A stretch of DNA of 64,000 nucleotides. It comes from Isoetes taiwanensis. Taxonomy: Eukaryota; Streptophyta; Lycopodiopsida; Isoetales; Isoetaceae. How positions within the stretch are numbered: the stretch's first letter is position 1; each line of letters opens with the position of its first letter. Both the position numbers and the translations under genes were made by a program. Below the pieces are notes generated by a model that worked only from the letters and a program-made list of their open reading frames with translations, was not told where the DNA came from and searched no databases. The DNA lies in NCBI GenBank assembly GCA_021234155.1, contig JAJEKV010000036.1:996777-1060776 (forward strand), written 5' to 3'. This document shows, in pieces, positions 36,690-48,301 of this stretch.

Positions 36690-38050
36690 GTAGGAATGTG
36701 CGAAAGGAAAAAAAAATTAAATTTCGGTCTCAGATTCTTGATTTGGTCCCTCTTGCTATCGCACTAGTCCTCGTAGCTCCTGCCTATTCAAGCAACAGCC
36801 TATCTTCCCTGGAGCTTGAGATAGATTCTTCATCATTTCTTCATGGTACTGTTAATCCGTCCTTGGATCCTGCCTCCTGCCCTTGCTTCCGATTCACTGT
36901 TTCTGTGCATTTTCCTCCTTCCTGCCGGATTGGGTTTCTGAATCTCTATATTTCTCCGTTTTCTGAATCCCTGGAGGTTTTGTTGCATTCGCCGCTGCAG
37001 CACGAGCATGGGTATAGTTTCTGGAGGTGTTGAGCCCGTTTTTGGGTGTAAGAGCAAAGAAATCGATATGAGTTTGTTTCCGTTTGGTTGGAGCGCTGCG
37101 ATTTCTGCGTCTTCCTCGCATGAATCCAAACGGCTGCCGCTGCAGCACAGAGAAGTGGATCTAAACTACGACATGGCCGCGGTTGCGCAGGCACAGATTG
37201 CAAGAAGGAATGTCACGGAATGCGTCGATTTGCTGCCCTCTTCACGAACAAACGAAGAATACCCAGACCACTAACCAAAACGTGGCAAAGAAACAGAGCT
37301 TTCGAATTCGTGTGCCGTCTTCTTTCCATCTGGGCATGACTCAAGCTTCAATCTGAGTCGGTTAATCCTAGAAGGGTGGCCTGATCTCGAACCTCGACTG
37401 TATATATAGAGTTCAAAATAAAGGTAGATTACCTGTTGAGGGGTTGCACCGTTACTGCAGTCTTCTTTGCATCTCTGTATCTGTGCAACACTTTTGGATT
37501 GGACACATTAAATTGGAAGATGCTTTTGTCTGATTTGCAGCACTCTATTATCTAGTATAATGCCGGCTTGCTCAAAAAAAAAATCGCTCATTTTTGCATT
37601 GATCAGAAGGAATGCCAGTAGAGGGAAGAGTTTGTGGTGTTCTGAGAGAAAGGGAGGATCATGTCTGGTAGCTCATTTTCTTGTTTGCACTATTCATCTC
37701 CTGTTTTTCCCACTCTGGATCGGTCCTGATTCAGCCTGGATGAGCCTTGGATCGGCCCTGCGTTCCCTGTATCAGGTCAGTTTTTTTCCCTTTTAGATTT
37801 CCTCCTCACTCGAAATTGTCTTTTAAAAATTTTGTCTCCAGATTTCCTTTTCTTAAAATCCGCTGAAAAGTTGTTCAATGCTGTCATCGTGCTTAAATTG
37901 TTTCCTTTTTTGTTTTTAACTCCAAATGCCAGACTCCAGCTCATGAAACTAAAAGAGATAAGGTATTGTTAGTTTCGAGATGCCAAGAATGCATTAAAAG
38001 CTGACCATAGGTCTACCTTTGAGACTATACCTATCATCTGCTAATGGAAA
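36690..38050. other. No gene supported
   Basis: Several overlapping ORFs at 36617-37274 on both strands shadow one another. The GC-rich part at 36.8-37.2 kb could be a promoter or first-exon region, but no homology is recognisable. Confidence 0.35.
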
Positions 38051-38054
38051 AGAC

Positions 38055-38395
38055 ATGAAAACAAGTGCCACTAATTCTCCCCAAATCTCCATGGAACATT
38101 GCTTTTCCGCACTTATCAGATTGAAAATTACCACAAATCATCAGATCGACTGGGGTTCTTTGAGAAATCTCTTTTCTCACGACATGAACAAGTGCGCCAC
38201 TAATTCTTCCCAAATCTCCATGAAAATTTGCTTCTCCACACTTATCAGATTGAAAATTGTCACAAATCATCAGATCGACTGGAGTTCTTTGAGAAATTTA
38301 TTTTCTTACATTCTACTGCCCTGCCACAAATCATCAGATCGACTGGAGTTCTTTGAAAAGTCTATTTTCTTACATTCTACTGCCCTGCTTATTTC
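38055..38395 (+). repeat. Nested tandem repeat
   Basis: CATCAGATCGACTGG recurs at 38139, 38268 and 38332. The first two units span about 129 bp and the last two about 64 bp, so a shorter duplication followed a longer one. Confidence 0.8.
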
Positions 38396-38556
38396 TATTT
38401 GACGAACAAAGCACCAGTTTGAAGCCCAAGATCGGCTTCAACGTACACAGTCAGCATGCAATTTGTAAAACATGATGAAGATGAAATTTGACTTATCTTT
38501 ACATAGACATGGCACAATTCAACACATGGAGGCGACTATTTATGCCTCTGTTCTAC

Positions 38557-38930
38557 AAAATTTTGTTTTTCTTTTTACAAATTCCACCCAATGAACTTCC
38601 ACAAAAAAAATTAAATACGTTAAATTAAATACGTTAGGGACGTTTGCACCTACCTTTAAATTTTAATATAAGTTTCATGCGCATCATTAAATTGTTTTAA
38701 TTTTTAACATAAGTTTCATTCGCATCATTAAATTAGCATTGGGTTAAGTATTTAAGTTAAGCGTCAAATAACTTTTCTAAATAAAAATGTTAGCAGAAAT
38801 CATGTTTGCATTATGTTACAACCTTTAAGTTAGGATAAATTTATTCTTTTATGTAAAAGTTCTATTTGCACCATTAGTTAAGTTAGCATTAGAATTTTAG
38901 TTAAGTGTCAATTAATTTTTGGGTTGTCCC
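38557..38930 (+). repeat. AT-rich dispersed repeat R, copy 1
   Basis: Matches 47280-47665 over most of its length, with shared phrases such as TTAAATTAGCATTGGGTTAA and AAATAACTTTTCTAAATAAAA. It represents the left part of the longest copy (47.26-48.30 kb). Non-coding; possibly a MITE-like or satellite-derived element. Confidence 0.8.
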
Positions 38931-38939
38931 TAGGGGGGC

Positions 38940-39275
38940 AAACCCTCGTTTATGTGGGTATGTGGGCATATCCAGGTATATGCCGGTATATGCCTAGCAT
39001 ATACTGGTGACTGCTAAAAACTGGCTGGTGCCTGTAAGTGCTCGGTCATCCAGCCCATTCCTTCGCAGGCGTTCGAAGTGCGACCATTTTTCCTCTACGG
39101 AGCATCGAAGATGGAAGTCCTCTCCGTTTTCCCTTGCCACTGGATGCTGCGGCCTGTTCACTCCTGCTCATCTGCCTTTCCTTCTACATCCGCTACACAT
39201 TTCAATGCATGTGCTCCTTGCTTCAGGTCCCGTTCATGCTCAAAAAATTCCAGGATGTTTAGCAGAGCAACTCTA
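38940..39275 (+). other. Open in three frames upstream of the LRR gene
   Basis: Frames 39007-39276, 39038-39262 and 39078-39281 overlap, so at most one is real. The middle frame contains a hydrophobic stretch, AACSLLLICLSFYI, that could be a signal peptide of the LRR receptor-like gene starting at 39.45 kb. No LRR N-terminal cap motif is visible, so the link is speculative. Confidence 0.25.
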
Positions 39276-39279
39276 GGTT

Positions 39280-39376
39280 AAAACAATGCCAACGAAGTCT
39301 ACCAAGGGATGTGGCCCATCTCTAGGTCAAAACAATGCCAACGAAGTCTACCAAGGGATATGGCCCATCGATTCCG
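39280..39376 (+). repeat. 49-bp tandem duplication
   Basis: AAAACAATGCCAACGAAGTC begins at 39280 and again at 39329. The two units differ at only a few positions. It lies just before the LRR coding part. Confidence 0.85.
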
Positions 39377-39445
39377 AGGACATCAGAGAGGTAAACTTTG
39401 GCTATTCTTGTAACTTTCAGTTTAGTGTCAATCCAGTTCAGTTTT

Positions 39446-41131
39446 CAATTCATTAGATTGACGGGGAACATTCCTATAGAGTTGGGTAATTGTTCTGCAC
39501 TCCAAGAGCTTTATCTTGATAAGAATGCACTCAAGGGAAATATCCCAAGTCAATTGTCCAGTCGCTGCTCTGCTCTCAGATATCTAATTCTGAGCTACAA
39601 CAACTTGACGGGTAGCATTCCTAAAGAGATGGGTAATTGTTCTGCTCTCCAAGAACTGTCTCTGGACAACAACAATTTATCAGGTAACATCCCAAAAGAA
39701 TTGTTTACTGAGCGTTCGGCGCTCCGACTATTGCATCTTGAATCCAATGCACTAACACAACTGAGATAAGCAAATGTCATGCTCTTTATGGATTGTTTTT
39801 TTCTTCTAACAATTTAACAGGGGATATCCCAACTGAGTTGGGCAAATGTCCTGCTCTCACACAGTTGTATCTGGATTCTAATAGCCTCACTGGCAATATT
39901 CCTATTCTAGGTATGCAGTCTCCTCTCTCTCATTTGTATCTCACAGATAATCATCTATCTGGTAGCATCCCAAGCGAATTATTTGCCAACTTCTCTGCTC
40001 TGCTATATTTTTCTCTTGGATCTAATGCTCTAACAGGTGGTATTCCAGTCGAGCTAAGCAAATGTTCTAACCTTCGAGAACTAGATCTTTCTTCCAACAG
40101 TATTGTAGGCAATATCCCACCTCAGCTAGGTAGCCTCTCTTATCTGAAATTTATGCTGCTAGCCAAAAATAGTTTGATCGGTCATGTGCCAAATGAGCTT
40201 GCCAATCTATCTGCTCTTATTTTCTTGGAACTTTCAGAAAATGCCTTGACAGGTAATATCCCAGATCTGAGCAAGCTCAAGGTTCTAAATATCTTGGATC
40301 TGCACAGTAATAAGTTGGAAGGCAGAATACCTCTTGGATTTGGAAATTTTAGTTCTCTGGATTATTTGAGACTATACAACAACCACCTCACTGGTGAAAT
40401 ACCGCCTCACTTCAACATCTCGGACTTCATCACCATTGAATTACAACATAATTATTTGACAGGGCGAATTCCAAGCCGAGGTTTTCAAAATCAGACTGCA
40501 ACATTGGTTGCAGATTTCAGTCATAACATGTTTTCAGTGTCCACTCCCACAGTTATGCAATCTTGATGGTCTTCTTTTGATCGGTTTCGCTTACAATAAT
40601 CTAGAAGGCACAATACCTTATGGTATTGGAACTCTGAGGAACACAACAATTCTGGATCTATCAAATAATAAACTTACAGGCAGGTTGCTAGAAGATCTGT
40701 CCGGACTCATTTGGCTTCAAAATGAGAGTTATTGGACAACTCACTTTGAAATTCCATTAATTAACTCTTTGACAGGGTTTGACATCACTATCAATTGGAA
40801 GGGTGTTTCTCATGAATTTTATGATCAAAAGAGCATCATTTGATATGTCCAACAATAACTTGAGTGGGTCCATTCCTTGGCAGTTGGGTAAGCTTGCATT
40901 ACTCAGGCAATTGAACTTGTCTCATAATAATTTCAGGGGAGAAATACCTTGGCAATTAGGAAACCTTAAGCTTATGGAATCATTGGATCTTTCGTGGAAT
41001 ATGTTAAGTGGTACAATCCCATCTGTCCTATGTAGCTTCAACAATATGGGAGTGTTTACATTGTCTCACAACAACTTAGGTGGGCCTATTCCAACATACA
41101 ACCATTGTGACACAAGGTACAATGCATCTTT
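39446..41131 (+). pseudogene. LRR receptor-like protein, extracellular part
   Basis: Plant-type LRRs (about 24 residues, LxxLxLxxNxLxGxIP) in frames 39398-39769, 39793-40566, 40508-40843 and 40779-41177. Examples are NNLTGSIPKEMGNCSALQEL, NSLTGNIPIL and LTGEIPPHFNISDF. After an interruption that resembles the island domain of receptor-like proteins, the last repeats NNLSGSIPWQLGKLALLRQL and NNFRGEIPWQLGNLKLMESL follow. Damage: a deletion near 39757, a one-base shift near 40535 and a shift near 40835. The coding sequence then breaks into an inserted retroposon and resumes at 42241. Such proteins sense peptides or pathogens at the cell surface. Confidence 0.85.
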
Positions 41132-42239
41132 CCTCTTTGTGAACATTAAAAAATGGGGTCGGATGCTTGGCAGTTAGGCGGAAGCGGCTAGGGCAGGCGG
41201 CCGCCTCCCCTTCTTGCTGCTCCAATCAACCGGAATATGGGCATAGGAATTGCTGATGGCGGTGCTAGCAGGGCTTGGATCTGTTCCTCCTTCTCAAAAA
41301 CAGTCATCGGATCTGTTGGCTGCGTATAACCATCCTCCTTTCTGGCGGCCTTAATCTGGGGTTTCAGGTAATCCATCCACTAACGTGGCATCTTCCTTTG
41401 GTAGTATACAAGCTATGAGACAGATATATTCTTTCTTTGTTGTATGCCCACTATGTCTACTCCAGACACGCTGAAAGGGTAAGCCCAATAGATTGGGATA
41501 CTGGCCTATAAAGCGAAGGGGATAGAAACTCCAGGTTATGTAAAGAAGGCTTTGGATATGCAAATTCCAGCAGGGAATATCATACATTGTTTTTGGAAGA
41601 AAACCTTCCAAGTCCGTTTTAGCTTCTTTCCTTGCTAGCAAGAAGCATCAACAGCATGACAGAGTATGTACAAAAAACAGGTGATTTATTCTTTTTATTG
41701 ATGCTGAGCAAACACTTTGGTTTCTGTAAGTATTAAGGATCCCGACAATGCAGCATTGACTGCTAGGGTACATGATACACTGGGAGATATGGGGCTCTTT
41801 GGTCTATCAGTTCTCTACAGTTTATGTGAGCTAGGGATGGAAATGTCCCAAGTACATCTATGCTTGGAACTTTTTACATGGCTCAAGTACTGATATGCTT
41901 GTAGCTCTTTAGGCCAGGTTCTGATATGCCTGAGTCAAACTCAAGTACTAATAAGCTTGAGGGCCGTTGGAGGACTGCTATACTTCAGTGCGCTTTTTGT
42001 TATCCTTTACCTACAGGCTCAAAATGGTGGCCTAAGCTTTCAAGGAAAAGGTTTATTATTCCGTTACTTGTATTTTCTCATCCGTTATTGATGTAGGGAA
42101 GCTGTTTGAGCATATTATTTATCTGGCCAACAGGGCTTCTTTGTGCATATTCTTCCTATCTGATTTTGGAAGATCAAATGTTGTAACATCTTCTATATTA
42201 ATAGAAAACCACCTTGCCTCCAAAAAAAAAAAAAAAAAA
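41132..42239 (+). mobile_element. Poly(A)-tailed retroposon inserted in the LRR gene
   Basis: The LRR reading ends at CDTRYNAS, and the receptor frame resumes 1.1 kb later at SSFEENLELCGPP. The insert ends in 18 A residues (42222-42239). Flanks AGGTACAATGCATCTTT (41115-41131) and AGGTATGTCATCATTT (42239-42254) look like a diverged target-site duplication. These are hallmarks of LINE-machinery retrotransposition on the plus strand. The insert has no intact ORF and I cannot identify its source, either a 5'-truncated LINE or a retrocopied transcript. Confidence 0.75.
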
Positions 42240-42240
42240 G

Positions 42241-42424
42241 GTATGTCATCATTTGAGGAAAATCTTGAACTTTGTGGACCACCATTGTCTATAGCATGTA
42301 AAAGTTTGATGGTGGTGGGACAAGACTGGAATAGTTGGTTTGAAGAGTATGTTAAGAACCCTGGATACATTATTGGAATATCTGTAGGATTTATATTGGG
42401 CACAACACGTATCTTAAAAGTGTG
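42241..42424 (+). pseudogene. LRR receptor-like protein, C-terminal part
   Basis: SSFEENLELCGPPLSIACKS is the conserved cap after the last LRR. It is followed by WNSWFEEYVKNPGYIIGISV and GFILG, a juxtamembrane acidic stretch and one transmembrane helix, with almost no cytoplasmic tail and no kinase. That makes the ancestor a receptor-like protein rather than a receptor kinase. It is separated from the LRR part by the retroposon. Confidence 0.8.
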
Positions 42425-42665
42425 AAACAAGCTTCTGAACAACTTGAATGCTCCTTTTGTTATATATGTCATATGTGAGAATGTGAATATAAGAACTTAT
42501 ATAATTACTTATCATTGAGTTCGTTTGAAATTATATCAATTTTAAAAAAAAAATCTCAATTGTCTTTCGTATGCGGTATCTTAAAAGTGTGAAACAAGCT
42601 CTTGTTCATATGCGGTATCCTAAAAGTGTGAAAGAAGCTCTTGAACAACTTGATTGCTCCTTAAC
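42408..42665 (+). repeat. Three imperfect copies of a short unit at the LRR gene end
   Basis: The phrase TATCTTAAAAGTGTGAAACAA occurs near 42411 and 42579 and, slightly changed, near 42616. Two of the three copies continue into GAACAACTTGA-TGCTCCTT. Probably local duplications at the former 3' end of the gene. Confidence 0.6.
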
Positions 42666-42669
42666 AATC

Positions 42670-43835
42670 AAGACAGTCCAGAGAGAAGCCATGGTGGTTA
42701 TTTATTTTTCCCTTTGAGACTTTCGACGTAGTTTAATTCTTGGTCATGGGCATGGACAATCATGATGAAATCAGTATTGAGTTATTAAATTTAAGGTCAT
42801 GGCGCATGGACAATTTTAATTGAAGCAATATACTAAATTCAATGTTAAAAATTGGGTTAATGAGAGGGGTTCACATTTTGTCCCCGTACTTTATGCCAAG
42901 TACAAGTTAGGGTTTTTTTTGTGGTAGGAATGTTGGAAAGCTGTATGGACGAATTATCCCAAGGTCTATGTTTAGGGTTATAAGAAATTTATCACAACAG
43001 CTGCAAACATTTCTCTTCTTTTGCCACTCCGTATGCAGTGAAGTCAATCACTGCTCCAAATTTTATTTGATTTTTGATCCCTGGGAAGAAAGATTAAGCA
43101 ATCAGTGTGCAATCTAACATCTAGGAAAATCGGTGACCGTTTATGAGTAAGTACCTACTTTTTTGCATATATTAGAAGATTATTCAAGAAACATTATTTA
43201 ACACATTGTGAACATTGTGAATGTTTTACTGAATGTTGTTTGTCAAGATGAGCTACATTTTCAAATGCAATGTTACGCTATATGCCATCTTGTAAGATGC
43301 GTACAAGCAATACACTATGTTATGCTATATGCCATCTTATTAGATGCATTGTAGAAACCAAGTGGTTAATTGAATAAAAATACATTAGAGGTAATGATCC
43401 TCGTTGAGCACAACCAATGTACATGTTTGGAGGCCATAACATCTCTAATAAAATGTTTTGTGCTTCAACGAAACACAATATTTAGTATTTTGTTTCATGA
43501 GTAACAAGTAAAGAAACAAAGGCAATATTAAGATAACATTAGTGCCGAGGATACCTATCACAACAAATTGCACATATTATCATTCTGTTTTGTTTATTTT
43601 GTTAGAATTGTCATTTATTTTGTTAGATAATGTGCTTGATGAACAAATTGCCGTCTTCATCGTGCACATATTTCTCAGTATGTTCATCTTGAGCTAAGAA
43701 AATGATAACCCGTGTTCATATCATTTACACGACTCCACTCAAAACAAACAAGTTCGAACACAAAAAAAACGAAACATGAAAACACACTTTCGGGCCACCG
43801 GAGGGCAACCCGTCGTGCGCAGCACCTTGTTTTAA
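42670..43835. other. AT-rich, no gene
   Basis: Contains two copies of GCTATATGCCATCTT about 50 bp apart (near 43278 and 43326). The segment 43797-43834 matches the reverse complement of 5316-5362. Nothing coding. Confidence 0.4.
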
Positions 43836-44475
43836 TTGATGATAACGGAAATTATGTTTGCACTTTGTTGGGTTAAGTTATTAAATTTACACAAAATTAA
43901 CACAATCCAAAAAATATATTAAAAGTTAAGTGATCTTAAGGTTAGTTAAGGCCGTTTGATGATAATTTAAGGTAATTTAACCTTCAAGAAACTTTAATTT
44001 TTCAATATAACACCATTTTTTGAATCTTAACTCGATTCTTAATGACTTCTGAGGATTTTATGATTAATGGGTTCATCCATACGTTGTGGTACTTGTTCAA
44101 ACTTTTGAGAAACTGGCAGTCTTTTTACTAGTTCAAAACTGCATTTTTCATTCTTCTACCATAAAGGGGTCCAAACCTCCGAACCCCGCTAAAATTGAAA
44201 GTAATATTATTGATTTACAATAGAATATATTGAGTTGCATGTTCCTATATTTGGAGGCTATCATTTGACACCAGTTAAAATCGTTAAACTCTATTTTGCT
44301 CAAAAAAGTTGTTCCAGGTTGGGGAATCATTTCTTTCTTTTCATTACAAGTTTTGACTTAATTCTTATGGCTATAAGTTGTTAACTATAAGGCTATAGTA
44401 TTATGATTTTTTGAGGCGTTCATATGTTATATTAATGACAATATTAACTAAACAATTTCATATGCAGGTAAAAAA
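43836..44475 (+). repeat. AT-rich dispersed repeat R, copy 2
   Basis: Matches 47665-48297 (copy 3) nearly end to end. Shared phrases include GGAAATTATGTTTGCACTT, TGATTAATGGGTTCATCCAT and TTTTTTGAGGC. It lacks the left part present in copies 1 and 3. Confidence 0.85.
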
Positions 44476-45400
44476 TATATATTACAATCTATGATGAAGC
44501 CAATATATGAGTCTCACGAGGGTAATGAATGATGCATTCTACTTATATCTACATAGGACAAGCCAAATATAATGTAATAGTATGTAACCATATATTTTCT
44601 AGAGTTAATCAAAATCTTATGCAATAGGATAAACATAGAGCTTAAGAAACTAACTCCAAAATTGTGGGATCACAACTTAACAATATCATAGCTAGTAATG
44701 TTTATTGATGAATGTGTGGAAAAATTGGAAAGTTTATCCATGGCAATCAATCATTAGACTAAAGAACGTCTCATGCCTGTTTTTGAAGTTTGTGAAAGAT
44801 ATTAATTGTTTTATATTACGTTTCTTCAATAAGTTTTTTAAATGATTCAAAATGTTATAAGAGTATATAGAGGTCTCTTATGTAGTTTTATTAAACAAAT
44901 ACAAAGAATTTTAATTATGTTTTACTATCATAAAAATATTCCATGTATTGTTGCAAGAAAGTATTGTAATTTAGTTATCACAAGAGTACATGTAGTTCAT
45001 CTTCCATGGTAGATTATATTTTCTATGTATGAAAGCCTTCATTGGTAACATATATCTTAATTTTATGCTAAAATAATATATTATATGCAAGATATGAATA
45101 TAAATACACATGGACCAGTTATGGTACACAATTAGACAAATCGTATTTATAGTAAATTCTCACTAATTATCACCAGTCCTATCTATTATTGCTTTGTCAT
45201 TATGCAATGATACAATTACTTTTTACCTTCTATATAGAATAACTTCTTAAAAGGAAGAGTAGAAATCCACCAAGGTTCCATTTGTTTGTGGTTCATCATT
45301 ACCTTTTAACTATGCAAATCTTATATAACTAAATAATTTTATCAAATAGAGTACTGTACATGCAGCTTATATTCTAAATTTGAGATCAAAGTGAACTAAG
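44476..45400. other. AT-rich, no gene
   Basis: No reading frame and no recognisable repeat apart from general AT richness. Confidence 0.4.
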
Positions 45401-45404
45401 ATGA

Positions 45405-46680
45405 GGATGCCCAAGTTTGGATGGTTTGCCAATTGAGTTCTTCCAGAAGTATTGGAAATAGCTGGAGCCAGATGTATATAATGCTTTCTGCGACTTTCGG
45501 CGGTCCACTGCCTTGGATAGAATTCTAAACACAAGTGCCATTTCACTCATCCCCAAGGTCAAAGATCCTCAGACTATTTCAGATTAGCGACCCATCATCT
45601 TATTGTCATCTGTATATAAGATCTTTGCCAAGGCTTTCGCAGCGCGGATGAAAGACATCTAGATAGAGTCCATCTCAACAACCCAATCAGGTTTTCTTCC
45701 AAAACGTTGCATTCTGAACAATGTTGCTGCTGCCTATGAAGGAATCTATTGGGCACGTAAGCAAAATCTTCCAGTACCTTAAGCTTGATTTTGCGAAGGC
45801 GTATGACAGTGTTAGCTGGGAATTCGTGTGTCGATGTATGTTAAGACTGGGATTTGCGGAAGAATTCACATCAGACATTATGAAGCTGCATGTCTCTGCT
45901 TGGGTGACTGTTATGTTCCATAGTGAGCCATCAGTGCCTTCTCACTTGATCATGGTATTCGTTAGGGATGCCCTTTTAGCACCATTGCTTTCCACAATCG
46001 TCGGAGAGTCTTTATCACAGTTATTCACAGTTGCAACCACAGAGGGACTTCTCCATGGTCTTGCAATGGAGGATGGCACACAAAAGGTTTGCAATCAATA
46101 TGCAGACGACATGTTTCTCTTCCTGGTTGCTAATGCTGAGAATCTGGAAGCTGCCAAATTGCTCTTAGACACTTTCTCATTAGCTTCTGGTGTCCTTGTG
46201 GGGTGGCAGAAGTGTACAACTTTATGGACATTCGATACTCCGACTCTGGCGTGTGTTCATGATTATCCATAGAAATTACTTGCTCATAGACAGGCCATCA
46301 AGTTGGGGATTCTAGTTGGCATCTATGTTACTGCTGGCACTGAATGGGAGGAGATCATTAAGGGTTTGGAGAAGCACTTGTTCTGGTGGTCCACGGCAAA
46401 GTTGTCTCTTGCGGGTCGCATTACAGTAGCCATGTCAGTGCTTAGTAGTATCCATGTCTATATGGCATCCTTACTGCTAGCTCCACCGATCAAAGTACAT
46501 GATCTCATTGCAATGGTTCGGAACTTTATAGGTGCGGGTACTGAGGAAGGTGCTGTGATTAAGGTGGCTTGGTCGAAGTGCATCCTTTCAAAACGGGCAG
46601 GTGGTCTTGGTATGATGGACTTCTTACACAGAGCAAAGTCCATCAAGAAAATTTCTAGGTCAAGAAAATTCTCCAATAAA
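45405..46680 (+). pseudogene. LINE reverse transcriptase relic
   Basis: Frames in order: GLPIEFFQKYWK, then TSAISLIPKVKDPQ and RPIILLSSVYKIFAK (45.4-45.65 kb, with stops), LKLDFAKAYDSVSWEFV and the catalytic box NQYADDMFLFL (45721-46272), and LSLAGRITVAMSVLSSI and WSKCILSKRAGGLGMMDF (46303-46773). The order and motifs are those of a plant L1-type LINE ORF2. Endonuclease and C-terminal parts are missing. A stop replaces the conserved Trp of SDWRPI. No poly(A) tail was recognised. Confidence 0.85.
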
Positions 46681-46879
46681 ATTTTTGTTAGCTTGAAATT
46701 TTCTCCCTTTTGCTCTCGAGGATACTTGCCGCCGCGAAGCTCATATCATCTGATTCCTGCCAGTTTTTTGTAGAATAGGCCTCTAGTGTGTTCGATTTAA
46801 TTGTTAGTAGGTGAGCGCCTGAGATCAGACGAAATTTTGGAGCAAGTGGCGAGATTTCTTGAAGAGTTTTAGGTTTTTG

Positions 46880-47100
46880 AGAGCAATCTTGAGGTTTTAG
46901 AGCTTTTAAGGCTTGTTCTTGGCCTCTTTGACGAGGTTTGAAGCCTGTTTTTAGTCGCTTTGGCAAGTTTCACGAGTTTATGAGCCTGTTCTTAGCCTCT
47001 TTGGCGAGGTTTGAAGCCTATTCTTGGCCGTTTTGACGACATTTGCAAGTTTTGAAGCCTGTTCTTGGCCCCTTTGGCGAGTTCTGATAAACTCTATAAC
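46880..47100 (+). repeat. Imperfect tandem repeat of about 55-60 bp
   Basis: Variants of GCCTGTTCTTGGCCTCTTTG followed by GCGAGGTTTGAA occur four to five times. They lie between the LINE relic and repeat R copy 3. Confidence 0.65.
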
Positions 47101-47264
47101 TAAAAATCGTGATAAACTGATAATTTATGAAAGTGGAAGTTCTGATAAAGTGGAAGTTATGATTGTGTTGAAAACTATAATTTTTGATTTGAATAGAAGC
47201 CGTAAGATAGACCATGCAATCACTTTGAAATTTCGGTTTGAAAAATCAAGGCGATTTTGCCTAT

Positions 47265-48300
47265 AATTTCAAAGTGACGAAAATTTTATTTTTTCTTTTA
47301 AAAATACCACCCAACCGCCTTCCACTGTAAGATTAAATATATTAGGGTATCTTTGCACCTGCCTTTAAGTTACGATAAATTTTAATTTTTAACATAAGCT
47401 TCATTCACATCATTAAATTATTTTAATTTTTAATATAAGTTTCATTCGCATCGTTAAATTAGCATTGGGTTAAGGATTTAAGTTAAGCATCAAATAACTT
47501 TTCTAAATAAAAATATTAGCAAAAATCATGTTTGCACTATGTTCCCACCTTTAAGTTAGGATAAATTTTTTTTCTTTTATGTAAAAGTTCCATTTGCACC
47601 ATTAGTTAAGTTAGCATTGGGTTAAGAATTTCAGTTAAGTGTCAGTTAATTTTTTTAATTGAAAATGTTAACGGAAATTATGTTTGCACTTGTTGAGTTA
47701 AGTTATTAAATTTACACAAAATTAACGCAATCCAGAAAATACATTAAAAGTTAAGTGACCTTAAGGTTAGTTAAGGCCATTTTGATGATAATTTAAGGTA
47801 ACTTAACGAGACAAAAAATTTTACTTTTACAATATAACACCACTTTTTGAATCTTAACTCGATTCTTAGTGACTTGTGAGCATTTTATGATTAATGGGTT
47901 CATCCATACGTTCTGATAATTGTTCAAACTTTAGAGAAACTGGCAAATTTTCTACTAGTCTAGAACTGCAATTTCTCATTCCTCTATCATAAAGGGGTCC
48001 AAAGCTCTGAACCTCTAGTAATATTATTGACTTACGATAAAATACATTGAGTTGCATGTTCCTATATTTAGAGGCTATCATTTGACACTAGTTGAAATCG
48101 TTAAACTCCATTTTGCTCAAAAAAGCTGGTCCAGGTTGGGGAATCATTTCTTTCTTTTCATTACAAATTTTGACTTAATTTTTATGGCTATGAGTTGTTA
48201 ACTATAAGGATATAGCACTATGATTTTTTGAGGCATTCATAAGTTATATTAATGTCAATATTGACTAAACAATTTCATATACAAGTAAAAATTAATATAT
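47265..48300 (+). repeat. AT-rich dispersed repeat R, copy 3 (longest)
   Basis: Covers the parts seen separately in copy 1 (38.56-38.93 kb) and copy 2 (43.84-44.47 kb), which suggests a full unit of about 1 kb. AT-rich and without a long ORF; terminal inverted repeats were not found. It abuts the SINE-derived array directly. Confidence 0.8.
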
Positions 48301-48301
48301 G

